Source: Pristimantibacillus sp052113225
GTDB lineage: Bacteria; Bacillota; Bacilli; Paenibacillales; Paenibacillaceae
Reading direction: 5' to 3'
NCBI RefSeq assembly: GCF_052113225.1
Contig: NZ_JBFRCT010000004.1
Coordinates: 434,001 to 498,000, forward strand
Length of the DNA stretch: 64,000 nucleotides
The notes under the pieces are model-generated. The model was not told the DNA's origin. It saw only the letters and a list, made by a program, of their open reading frames with translations, and did not search any database. Position 1 is the stretch's first letter; each line of letters opens with the position of its first letter. The position numbers and the translations under genes were made by a program. Below, piece by piece: positions 9,364-17,905 of the stretch.

Positions 9364-10497
9364 ATGATTCATTTCAATTCGGATACTTATCAAGTCGTAT
9401 ACGCGGGAGAACGTGTTCATCTCCTGCCCAAGGAGTTCGTGCTCTTCCAATTTCTATACGAGCATGCCGGACGCTCGTTCACCCGGGAGGCTTTGCTTGA
9501 TGCCGTATGGCCGATGGAAGCCCCGACCGACCGGACCGTAGACGACCACATCTACCGCATTAGGAGAAAATTGACCGGATGGAACCATCTATTCCGCGTG
9601 GAGACCGTCCGCGGTCAGGGCTACAAGCTCGTGCGCCGCGCTCCCGAGTCGAAAGATAATCCGCTGTGCTTCGACGAAGAGTTCGCGTTTGACGTGAAGC
9701 GTTTGTTTTCCAGGTATCATGGCCTTGGCATGGGAGCAGCTATGCAACTGCTGGCGGAGAACCGTGAGGTTCTAAGCTTGCCGGGCGACCCTTATAATGA
9801 CGCCTATCTCCGTTTTATTCGCGGTGATTTCGAATGGCTCCTAACATTGGACCACATTTCCCTTTGGCAGAAGCTGACGTATGCCGTATATATCCACTCA
9901 TTTATTCAACCGGAGCCCGCAGCTACGCTCCCTTACTTCGTAAAGCTTCTTGCCAAGGCCGACACACTGGAATGGCGATATGACTTGCAGCTAAGCCTCA
10001 TTCACCTCTATACGGAAGCCGGCAAGCCGGATAATGCGCATAATGTTCTCGAAGCGATCCGGCAGGAGATTGAAGGGCTCAACTCCCCTAGCTTCAAGGC
10101 AGTCTTTCTGCTGCAGGAGACTTATCTGGCAATATGGACGGGGAAACTAGAGACTGCGGACGCCAAGCTACGCGAATGCGACGAGCTCCTGATAAGTCAT
10201 CCGATCAAGCGCGAGCGGGGAGCTTATCTCGTGGCCATGGCAATGCTCCTATACGGGCAAGGAGATATTCCCGCCGCGAGACTTATATTGGATGAAGGGC
10301 TGGAGACGCTCCGCCATACGGAATTCCTCCCCCATCTGCTCTTTAGCTTAAATACAATGCTGCGATTTCTCTCCATCCACGAGTGCGACGAAACTTATCG
10401 GTTAGCCTATCAACGGCAGCTGGACCAGCTTGCTGTCCGTTACCGCTTTGAAGAGCTGCTGCCTCGAACGGAGCATTTACTTAAAATGCATCTCTGA
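9364..10497 (+). CDS. Winged-helix (OmpR-type) transcriptional regulator without receiver domain
   Basis: In this 377-residue protein the first 95 residues are an OmpR/PhoB-type DNA-binding domain (VHLLPKEFVLFQFLYEH, then DRTVDDHIYRIRRKL and VRGQGYKLVRR). The remaining 280 residues are alpha-helical and look like a tetratricopeptide-type sensor or oligomerisation region. No phosphoacceptor receiver domain precedes the DNA-binding part and no kinase gene is adjacent, so the output is probably not controlled by phosphorylation. The ATG has GGCAGGGAG upstream. An MFS exporter starts 67 bases downstream on the same strand and is the likely target. Confidence 0.8.
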   Translation: MIHFNSDTYQVVYAGERVHLLPKEFVLFQFLYEHAGRSFTREALLDAVWPMEAPTDRTVDDHIYRIRRKLTGWNHLFRVETVRGQGYKLVRRAPESKDNPLCFDEEFAFDVKRLFSRYHGLGMGAAMQLLAENREVLSLPGDPYNDAYLRFIRGDFEWLLTLDHISLWQKLTYAVYIHSFIQPEPAATLPYFVKLLAKADTLEWRYDLQLSLIHLYTEAGKPDNAHNVLEAIRQEIEGLNSPSFKAVFLLQETYLAIWTGKLETADAKLRECDELLISHPIKRERGAYLVAMAMLLYGQGDIPAARLILDEGLETLRHTEFLPHLLFSLNTMLRFLSIHECDETYRLAYQRQLDQLAVRYRFEELLPRTEHLLKMHL

Positions 10498-10564
10498 TCA
10501 TTCTCTGACATTCCCCTGCTACGATTGGATCATAACGATTTCAATCAGGGGGTTTGCCGTTCCG

Positions 10565-11806
10565 ATGTTAAGAAAAAACCGCTCGTTCGCAAAAATGTTC
10601 GCCGCCTACGGCCTCTCGGCTTTCGGCGATTATTTCGACTTTATGGCAGTCACGATTCTTCTCGGCTTCATCTGGAAGGCGGATGCGATGACGATCGCGC
10701 TGCTGCCTCTTTGTTTTGCCGTGCCCGGCATTGCATTCAGCCAGCTGGCAGGCATTTTGGCTGATCGCTGGAACAAACGGAACCTGATGATCGCCACCGA
10801 TCTCCTGCGCTCGGGATTAACCGTCATGCTCATCTTCGCCCCTAATGCGGGATTACTGCTCGGCTTGATCGCAATCCGATCGACCGCCCGCGTCTTCCAC
10901 TATCCCGCACAACAATCGATGACTCGGGCAGTTGTTGCACAGGATCAGCTCTTGCAGGCAACCTCTCTTAACGGAGCCGTCTTCCAGCTGTCCAAAATAC
11001 TAGGGCCTTTGCTTGGCGCCTCCTTGGCGTCTACATTCACCCCCTCCGTCAGTATGGCGGTGAATGCAGGCTGCTACGTCGTGTCCGCCTTTTTGCTCCT
11101 GCTTGTCCCCGCCGCCGATGGGCGCGTACCCGCCGCTGCATCCGCAATCAGGGAGAAGGGGGGGCTGCGGGGCGAATGGCGTGAAGGATGGCGCCTTCTC
11201 TGGCACAGCCGCATCCTGCGCATGAGTCTTCTCTTCAGCTTGATCGGGCTGGCCGGCATCCAAATGATTGATGCCCAATTCGCCGTTCTCTTCCGCGAGA
11301 TTGCCCCAGAACAACCCGAGTTGATGGGTTGGCTCGTGACCGCGATCGGGGCTGGCGGACTCGCGAGCGTAACTTGGCTTCGCCGGTACCAAGAGCTTAC
11401 GGCGTACGGACTGCTGCTCGGAGGGGGCGTGGCGCTGATCGGCCTGATGTTCGCGGCAGCCGGTGCTTTCCGGCAAGAAAGTCCACTTTGGCTCATGCTG
11501 CTGGTATTCTTTATTGGAGGGATCGGTACCGGCTTTACCTCCTCGGGCATGAACTACATTTTGCAGAAGGAAACGCCACCCGAAGCCGTAGGCCGCGTCA
11601 GCGGCATATTTGAATCCTTGACTAGCGTCATCTTCGTCATCGCTCCGCTCAGCGGCGGTGCGCTGATCGGTCTCATGGGGGTGAGCCGCACATTCTTGAT
11701 CGCCGGGCTCGCGGTTGGAATAATTGGTTTCGTCGGAATTGTGCTGCGTTGGCAACTGTGGGGAAGGACGGATGCCCGGAAGCCGGAGGTTTCGCGCAGC
11801 GCTTAA
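10565..11806 (+). CDS. MFS transporter (drug/siderophore-exporter-like)
   Basis: This is a 413-residue major facilitator protein with about twelve hydrophobic segments. It begins MLRKNRSFAKMFAAYGLSAF and has the loop 2-3 motif LAGILADRWNKRN near residue 65. The frame could be extended to 10430, but that would overlap the previous gene, whereas the ATG at 10565 has AGGGGG upstream and matches the usual N-terminus. Architecture resembles the EntS/MFS_3 group of effluxers. It is probably co-transcribed with the winged-helix regulator. The substrate cannot be told from sequence. Confidence 0.87.
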   Translation: MLRKNRSFAKMFAAYGLSAFGDYFDFMAVTILLGFIWKADAMTIALLPLCFAVPGIAFSQLAGILADRWNKRNLMIATDLLRSGLTVMLIFAPNAGLLLGLIAIRSTARVFHYPAQQSMTRAVVAQDQLLQATSLNGAVFQLSKILGPLLGASLASTFTPSVSMAVNAGCYVVSAFLLLLVPAADGRVPAAASAIREKGGLRGEWREGWRLLWHSRILRMSLLFSLIGLAGIQMIDAQFAVLFREIAPEQPELMGWLVTAIGAGGLASVTWLRRYQELTAYGLLLGGGVALIGLMFAAAGAFRQESPLWLMLLVFFIGGIGTGFTSSGMNYILQKETPPEAVGRVSGIFESLTSVIFVIAPLSGGALIGLMGVSRTFLIAGLAVGIIGFVGIVLRWQLWGRTDARKPEVSRSA

Positions 11807-11864
11807 ATCGGTTTGTAATATGGCCAGATACAAACAAGCAACGTCTAGAGCATGGATATCATGA

Positions 11865-11906
11865 ACGTCAAAAGGCCTTCACCAAGTGATGAAGGTTATT
11901 TGACGT
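11865..11906 (+). terminator. Terminator-like hairpin downstream of MFS gene
   Basis: ACGTCAAAAGGCCTTCAC is matched by a near-complementary arm ending TTTGACGT with a short loop. It lies 60 bases after the MFS stop. The T-run is weak. Confidence 0.5.
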
Positions 11907-12100
11907 GTTCTGCTACAATGTCATTACAGTAATCTGCCGCCCTTTACCGAATGCAGCACCGTTCAGTTTCACTAAGACCTTATGTAGATTGAAGACACTA
12001 ACAAAACTAATAATATCATTCTCAAACGCGTTCCCCACCTTCATCGAAACTAAATGGATAATTTTCCTTTGTAAAGATGCAAAAGTATATTGATTTGTTG

Positions 12101-12197
12101 CTGTAAACTGCCCATTAACTTAAGAAAGCTGCCGATCATACTTCGGCAGCTTCATTCACTTTTGACTATTCAACTATCGTTCTTACGTTAGTTGAGT
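12101..12197. repeat. Dispersed two-hairpin repeat, copy 1
   Basis: The element begins TAAACTGCCCATTAACTTAAG. It then has a GCTGCCGA/TCGGCAGC stem (12128-12150) and a second stem built on CAACTATCGT and ACGTTAGTTG. Related copies occur at 12727-12820 and 24193-24292, with shorter relatives at 26030-26081 and 26801-26860. The GCTGCC hairpin could also terminate transcription. Confidence 0.6.
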
Positions 12198-12225
12198 TGG
12201 AGGATCTGTGCTCTGTTCAATTCAA

Positions 12226-12606
12226 TTAGAAACTATTTTCATAAATATCAAGGAACTTAGATACCAATATACCCTGTTTTATAACCGTTTCATCTTTAGT
12301 TTCAAGTTGCCAAGCATATGTCATATAGTCTTTATAATTTTTATTACTTATGGGCATTAAATTAAACTCAACCCTAGTTGCATCAAAACCTTTTTTATAA
12401 TCGTTTTGAGCTTGTTGTAATGCCATCTCAGGATCTTTAAAAATGGGCATTCCTTTCGCATTAGCTCCTATTTCATAGGCTTCTTTATCACCGAAATTGG
12501 CACTTAACTGACTATTATCATAGTCGTCAACGACTTTTGAAGGTGAATCGCAACCAGCTAGAAAAGTAATTAGAGCTATACTAATGACCATAGTAATCCT
12601 TATCAC
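12226..12606 (-). CDS. Small hypothetical lipoprotein
   Basis: This 126-residue protein starts at a GTG with AAGGTGG upstream. Residues 1-18 form a lipoprotein signal with lipobox LAGC. The mature part is polar, with a DNSQLSANFGDKEAYEIG stretch and no recognised domain. Its codon use is clearly A/T-rich compared with the flanking sugar genes. It is isolated between two copies of the dispersed hairpin repeat. Function unknown; probably anchored to the outer face of the membrane. Confidence 0.7.
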   Translation of the reverse strand: MIRITMVISIALITFLAGCDSPSKVVDDYDNSQLSANFGDKEAYEIGANAKGMPIFKDPEMALQQAQNDYKKGFDATRVEFNLMPISNKNYKDYMTYAWQLETKDETVIKQGILVSKFLDIYENSF

Positions 12607-12980
12607 CTAACCACCACCTTTTTCTTAGGTAAAGCAAAATCAAATTGAACCAATATCCCCTGAATGTGTTATGTACTAGACGTTATTACACGAGAAAAGT
12701 TCCATCTATATAGCTGTCCTATTCTGTCTGTAACTTAACGTAAAAAAGCTGCCGATCTTTCACCGGCAGCTTCATCAATCTGGCTATTCAACTAACGTTC
12801 CTCGTCCCTCGTTGAACTCCTATGACCCAGTAGGCATGAAAGATAAGTGGGATATCCCACTCTTCCATATGTACTAGAAGCCAATGCCAATGAATCGTCG
12901 TTAATCAATACAGACCTCTGACTTTGGCAGTGCCTTTATCAAAAATTCACTTCTATCCTTCGCTTTCGAGGATCTGCTAT
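12607..12980. other. Intergenic region with repeat copy and short palindrome
   Basis: No gene was found. It holds the second copy of the dispersed repeat (12727-12820) and a 16-bp perfect palindrome AGTGGGATATCCCACT near 12855-12870, about 110 bases after the beta-galactosidase stop at 12981. The GCTGCCG/CGGCAGC hairpin near 12748-12770 may end beta-galactosidase transcription. Confidence 0.4.
12727..12820. repeat. Dispersed two-hairpin repeat, copy 2
   Basis: It contains CTGTAACTTAA, a GCTGCCG/CGGCAGC stem, and TATTCAACTAACGTTC followed by CTCGTCCCTCGTTGAAC. The right half is nearly the same as in the copy at 24193-24292, which has CCCGTCCCTCGTTTAGC. Confidence 0.55.
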
Positions 12981-15900
12981 TCAATCCACGATCTCTAAAG
13001 TGATCTTGTATACATAGATGCCCTTTTCGATTTTATATTCATCGTGAATATTTTTGGTCCATCCAGTATCTCCACCAAGACCTGCATGTTTGTAATCGAT
13101 ATGAAGGAAAACAGAATCGGATGTGCCAAGCTCGTCCTCATAGGCGGCATTATCATACTGTCCGATGCTGTACTGATGGATGTCAAAATGGAAGTGACCC
13201 GCCGAGGTAACTTTTACCTTGCGGTCATCCGCCGACACATACAAATAACGGACATCTTCCTTGCCCCCGCACTCAACCGGCACGATGTAGGGAACATGCT
13301 GTTCTTCAACGGAGCTTTCATAGATACCGACGAAGGCAGCCGATTTACGGTCCGCATAGTTCTCCCATGGCCCGCGGCCATACCATTTGATACTCTTCCA
13401 GGCAGCAGGGAAGGTAAAGCTCAGACCGATTCTCGGTAAGGTATCGACATTGGCATTATTCACGACCGTGTTAGTAATTGCAATGCCTTTCCCGCCAATC
13501 GCATACTCCGTTCGTGTTTCAATGCATCCATGATACAGAGCATGAACCTGAATGATGACGGAAGCAGGCGCCGCATATACCCGGATACGCTTGATCTCTT
13601 TCTGGTCGGAGTCCAGTCCGAGGCTTCTCCAATCATCCGCATAGTTTAGCGTCTCACCAGGCACACCTGCGTCTATCCCCGTTGGTGGCCGATAGAAATT
13701 GTTCGCTCCGCCCTTAAAGTAGTCTTGATTATTGTATCTGACAGAAATGAACTCCGCCGTTTCTTTCGAGAAGACCACGTTCGTATTTTCATTATAAACA
13801 TGAATTCGATCCGCAGCTTCTTCATATACCAGGCTCCCGCTTTCAATATCCCCGGTATGTATTTCATATACGGAATCTTTCAACTCGACCTGGCATGCAT
13901 AGATACAGGTTCCCTTATTTGCATAATAGGTATCCTCGTTCAGATAAGCATAAAAATTCAGGAACGCTTCCCTAGAGACCTTGGTTGGATCGTATGGTGC
14001 CTGAAGACTTTCGATAGCTCCGGCCGGCGTGTGTAATCGGGGTAATGTACCGTTTTCCACAACCTTCCCGTCGCAAACAAGTTCCCAACCGATGTCCAGG
14101 TGGCTTAAGTCCCGATGCGTATAATGATTATAAATTCGATAACTTTTATTATCATCATAATGCCGTTCAGAATAATCGATCTGGACGGGAGCTTGTACAT
14201 TTTTGATTTCATAGGCAGCCGGTTTCGGCGTTAAATCCGGAAATACAATGCCGTTCAGGCACATATCGGGCGCGGAATCAATAATCTCTTCCTGGAAGGC
14301 GCCGCCATAAACATATTTTTTGTTCCCGGATTCATCATGCAAGGCAAGTGCTTTATCCTGAAAATCCCAAATAAAGCCGCCCTGAAACCGCGGGAATTTA
14401 TGAATAAGGTCCCAGAATTCCTTGAAATTCCCGTTGCTGTTGCTTTTCGCGTACGCATATTCACACATAATAAACGGCCGCAAGTCTTCGCTGCTCGTCA
14501 TGCAATCCACGATCCAATCCTTCTGAGGATACATGGGCGCCAGGATATCGGAGATATTGGCCGGAGGATTCAAGGACTCATACTGGACATATCTTGTTTT
14601 ATCATATTCCTTCATCCACCCGTACATGGCAGCATGGTTCGCTCCGTAACCGGACTCATTTCCCAAGGACCACAGAATGATCGAGGGATGATTCTTATCT
14701 CGCAACACCATCCGTGCTGCACGTTCCATATAAGCATGCGTCCATTCAGGAGATGCGCTGAGCTGGCCGCCGATGCCATGGGTCTCAATATTGGCCTCAT
14801 CCACAACATATATGCCCAGTTCATCACAAAGGTCGTACCATTCGACGGCATGCGGATAGTGACTCGTTCTTACCGCATTGATATTTAGCGATTTCATGAT
14901 CTTGATCTGCTCACTCATATACTCCGTTGACACCACGCGCCCCGTTTCGGGACAAAATGCATGAAGGTTGGTTCCGCGAATGATGAGACGTTTGCCGTTA
15001 ATTTTCAATATCCCTTTGTTATCGATGCTGACTTCTCGGAAGCCGACATTTGCACTCTCGATGTCAACGACATTTCCGTCAGGGTCGATCATTTCCAATA
15101 CCAATTTATAGAGGTAAGGAATTTCGTCGCTCCACAATTGGGGACTCTTAATGGTTTGCTTGACTTTCGCCACATAGTTGTCTTGCAGGTAGGATCTGAA
15201 ATCCGCAAACTTCGGCGTCTCAAATTGCGTAACCAATTTTCGATCGTGATCATAAAGAGACAGACGCACGTGAGCTTCCCCATAACAGCTTGCTTGATTA
15301 TTAGGATAAACCGTCACGGCTAATTCGGCATTGTCATAATCACCCGGGAAAAGCGTTTCGATTTTATAATCATGAATTCGCATTCGCGGTTTTGCATAAA
15401 TCAGAACATCTCTGAAAATACCCGATAGATGCCAGTAGTCCTGATCCTCCAGATAAGAACCGGCTCCGAATCGCATCACCTGAACGGCCAAATGGTTTTG
15501 CCCCGTTTGGATGTAATCGGTAATATCAAAAGAAGCGTTAAGCTTGCTGTCCTGCGAATAACCGACGAACTTCCCGTTTAACCACAGATAAAAGCAGGAT
15601 TCCACACCGGCAAAATCGATAAACAAATCTCTGCCATTAAAATGTTCAGGAATTTCGAACGATAGGACATAACATCCGGTGAGGTTATCCTCCGGCACAT
15701 AAGGCGGATTCAAAACAAATTCATCTTGCTTCAGTTGAATTTCGTGATGAGAGTCCGCCCCCTTCCGCGCAAAGGGATACTTAATATTAGTGTATATAGG
15801 TTTCCCGTATCCGAACAACTCCCAGTTGGAAGGAACAGGGATATCATCCCATTTGGACACGTCATATGCAGGATGATAAAACTCATCAGTTACTACATCC

Positions 15901-16076
15901 GGAGATGAAAACGTTTTAAATTTCCAAGTGCCGTTTAAGCATTTTACGTATTTTGACGCTCTCCGGTCGCCGCTTAGCGCCTGTTCCACGGTTTCGTATA
16001 TTCCATACGGCTCATGCATGGGATGACGGTTCTTGTGAGCGACATGCGGATTCTCCCAGTCTCTGTTCAGCTTCAT
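12981..16076 (-). CDS. lacZ: Beta-galactosidase, glycoside hydrolase family 2
   Basis: This 1031-residue protein is the size of classic LacZ enzymes and hydrolyses terminal beta-D-galactosides by a retaining mechanism. Domains in order: GH2 sugar-binding (about 45-230), Ig-like (about 235-345), TIM barrel (about 350-640), and beta-galactosidase small-chain domain (about 760-1030). The acid/base Glu lies in LGNESGYG (near residue 474) and the nucleophile Glu in MCEYAYAKSNSNG (near 539). There is no signal peptide, so it is cytoplasmic. Start is an ATG with GAGGGGG about 13 bases upstream. It diverges from an AraC regulator 141 bp away. It may act on galactan side chains of pectin rather than lactose. 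Confidence 0.93.
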   Translation of the reverse strand: MKLNRDWENPHVAHKNRHPMHEPYGIYETVEQALSGDRRASKYVKCLNGTWKFKTFSSPDVVTDEFYHPAYDVSKWDDIPVPSNWELFGYGKPIYTNIKYPFARKGADSHHEIQLKQDEFVLNPPYVPEDNLTGCYVLSFEIPEHFNGRDLFIDFAGVESCFYLWLNGKFVGYSQDSKLNASFDITDYIQTGQNHLAVQVMRFGAGSYLEDQDYWHLSGIFRDVLIYAKPRMRIHDYKIETLFPGDYDNAELAVTVYPNNQASCYGEAHVRLSLYDHDRKLVTQFETPKFADFRSYLQDNYVAKVKQTIKSPQLWSDEIPYLYKLVLEMIDPDGNVVDIESANVGFREVSIDNKGILKINGKRLIIRGTNLHAFCPETGRVVSTEYMSEQIKIMKSLNINAVRTSHYPHAVEWYDLCDELGIYVVDEANIETHGIGGQLSASPEWTHAYMERAARMVLRDKNHPSIILWSLGNESGYGANHAAMYGWMKEYDKTRYVQYESLNPPANISDILAPMYPQKDWIVDCMTSSEDLRPFIMCEYAYAKSNSNGNFKEFWDLIHKFPRFQGGFIWDFQDKALALHDESGNKKYVYGGAFQEEIIDSAPDMCLNGIVFPDLTPKPAAYEIKNVQAPVQIDYSERHYDDNKSYRIYNHYTHRDLSHLDIGWELVCDGKVVENGTLPRLHTPAGAIESLQAPYDPTKVSREAFLNFYAYLNEDTYYANKGTCIYACQVELKDSVYEIHTGDIESGSLVYEEAADRIHVYNENTNVVFSKETAEFISVRYNNQDYFKGGANNFYRPPTGIDAGVPGETLNYADDWRSLGLDSDQKEIKRIRVYAAPASVIIQVHALYHGCIETRTEYAIGGKGIAITNTVVNNANVDTLPRIGLSFTFPAAWKSIKWYGRGPWENYADRKSAAFVGIYESSVEEQHVPYIVPVECGGKEDVRYLYVSADDRKVKVTSAGHFHFDIHQYSIGQYDNAAYEDELGTSDSVFLHIDYKHAGLGGDTGWTKNIHDEYKIEKGIYVYKITLEIVD

Positions 16077-16114
16077 ACGTTTCGAATAACCCCCTCATAA
16101 ATTGTCTTAATTGG

Positions 16115-16144
16115 TTGTGCTATGAAAGTCGATACCCTTATAAT
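16115..16144 (+). promoter_or_regulatory. Predicted promoter for the AraC regulator in the divergent region
   Basis: TTGTGC and TATAAT are separated by 18 bases on the plus strand, 74 bases before the AraC gene start. The -10 region sits in a near-palindrome (CCTTATA), so it may overlap the divergent beta-galactosidase promoter. Confidence 0.4.
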
Positions 16145-16217
16145 ATAAGGACAAGTTTTCATATAAAATGTTAGGTCTGGTAATTCATTTATCCATTTTG
16201 GTAGGTGCGGTGACGAT

Positions 16218-17057
16218 ATGAATTTCGATGCTATAAAAGAAAACGATGTCGTATACCGGTGTATCGGAGACGATTTCGACCAGGGCATTTTGTCATGCGG
16301 CTTTATGAGAAAAAGAACGGCAGAGCGCTCCCAGAATGACTTCAGGATCGGATATTACAGCTGTTTGTTGGTCCTGCAAGGCAACGGACGATTTATCTCA
16401 AATGAAGGCACTGTTATTACAATGCAAGCAGGGGATCTGGTACAACGTTTGCCCGATCGTATGCACTCCACCGAAATCGAGCCGAATGGGGAATGGATCG
16501 AGTTTTATATCAGCATAGGTTATCCTGTCTATCATTACCTCAAAACGCTAGGCATCATAAATTCCGACCAAGAGGTTCAGCCGACACGACATACAAGCGA
16601 TATTTTGAATGAATTTGCCTCCCTGCTGAACTCTCTTAAAGCCGCTGTAGATGAAAGGCTCCCCTATTTGCTGATGAAAGCTCAAGAACTCATTATCCGT
16701 TTGCACGGCAGCGTACATCATACTCAGAGAGAGCACAATGATCATAAAATCTCAAAAGCTTGCCAACTAATCGGCGGCGCCAATGATATCCATTACGATA
16801 TTAAGGAAGCCGCAGCAGCCGTAAATATGGGCTATGAGAATTTCAGGAAGCTATTTAAAGCCACAACCGGAGTTTCCCCTCAGCGGTACCACATTGAACA
16901 TTTAATGAAACAAGCCAAAATGATGCTCCTCTCCGGACTCCCCATTAAACACGTAGCCGTTAGTCTTGGTTATGGGGATATTTATTCCTTTACCAAGCAA
17001 TTTACGAAATCAGAAGGAATGCCTCCAGGACGTTATATCCGTAACCGCCACAGATAA
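16218..17057 (+). CDS. AraC family transcriptional regulator
   Basis: This 279-residue protein has an N-terminal cupin-like ligand-binding half (YYSCLLVLQGNGRFISNEG near 50) and a C-terminal AraC DNA-binding half. The two helix-turn-helix motifs are AAAAVNMGYENFRKLFKATTG and the VSLGYGDIYSFTKQFTKSEG segment. It has no receiver domain, so it should respond directly to a sugar ligand. It is transcribed divergently from the beta-galactosidase gene, its most likely target. The ATG follows GGTGACGAT. Confidence 0.9.
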   Translation: MNFDAIKENDVVYRCIGDDFDQGILSCGFMRKRTAERSQNDFRIGYYSCLLVLQGNGRFISNEGTVITMQAGDLVQRLPDRMHSTEIEPNGEWIEFYISIGYPVYHYLKTLGIINSDQEVQPTRHTSDILNEFASLLNSLKAAVDERLPYLLMKAQELIIRLHGSVHHTQREHNDHKISKACQLIGGANDIHYDIKEAAAAVNMGYENFRKLFKATTGVSPQRYHIEHLMKQAKMMLLSGLPIKHVAVSLGYGDIYSFTKQFTKSEGMPPGRYIRNRHR

Positions 17058-17164
17058 GCAAGAAACTAAGCAAAGGGCAGGAGGATCTTGCTTAATAAAA
17101 AATCAGAAAAGGAAGCAAGGAATTGTTAAGTTGTTCGCCTGTGAAGCGCGAATGAAAAAAACCT

Positions 17165-17905
17165 TCAGGTATTAGGCGATTCATGACGTTCGATTTCTTC
17201 TTGATTTTCGCGGTAGGTGCCGGGAGTCGTTCCCGTGTATTTTTTGAACACCTTCGCGAAGTAGTGCTTGGTATCGAAGCCGACCTGCCGGCTGATCGCG
17301 CAAACGGTCGAATGAGGCTGCGTTTTCAGCAGCTTTTGCGCTTCCCGGATTCGTAACGCATTCAAGTAATTGACGAGGGTGTCTCCCGTCTCCTTCTTGA
17401 ACAAGCTGCTAATATAATTCGGATGCAGACTCATGCGATCCGCAAGATGGTCGAGGGACAGATCGTTCATATAGTTCATTTGCAAATAGGCCAATATCCG
17501 TTCGGCGTGCCGACTGTAATCCGAATCCGATGCGGCGGGGAGCTCCTCCTTCACGCGGCTCAGCAGGGACGCGATTTCCTTTTTGTCCAAAGGCTTCAGC
17601 AAGTAATCTACGACGCCCGAGCGAAGGGCCTGACGGACATAGTCGAACTCGTCATAGCCGGTCAGGATAATAAATCGATCGCATAACCCCTCAAGCCTGG
17701 CCTCCTGAATTAATTCGAATCCGTTCTTCTCCGGCATATGGATATCCGTTATCGTCACATCGGGCATAAAGCGCTTCATTGTCTCTAATGCCTCCGGGGC
17801 ATTGAGAGCCGAGCAAATGTCGGAACCGACAGGCGCGACTTCCTCGACGATTTTAACTAACCCTTTCAGAATCAAAGGTTCGTCGTCTACGATCAAGATC
17901 TTCAA
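17165..17905 (-). CDS. AraC-type response regulator (second two-component system)
   Basis: This 246-residue protein is shorter than most YesN-type regulators because it lacks the long middle region. The receiver (IVDDEP, phosphoacceptor Asp in TITDIHMPEKNG, Lys in LKP) is joined almost directly to an AraC-type DNA-binding domain (LDHLADRMSLHPNYISSLFKK and VGFDTKHYFAKVFKKYTG). The start is a TTG preceded by GGAAGGTGG and lies inside the 3' end of the kinase gene (53-base overlap). It should act with that kinase on the LplABC-like operon at 20015-23523. Confidence 0.9.
   Translation of the reverse strand: MKILIVDDEPLILKGLVKIVEEVAPVGSDICSALNAPEALETMKRFMPDVTITDIHMPEKNGFELIQEARLEGLCDRFIILTGYDEFDYVRQALRSGVVDYLLKPLDKKEIASLLSRVKEELPAASDSDYSRHAERILAYLQMNYMNDLSLDHLADRMSLHPNYISSLFKKETGDTLVNYLNALRIREAQKLLKTQPHSTVCAISRQVGFDTKHYFAKVFKKYTGTTPGTYRENQEEIERHESPNT

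Noticed and set aside
11905..12093. 62-codon plus-strand frame
   Set aside because: No ribosome binding site, atypical composition, no recognisable features.
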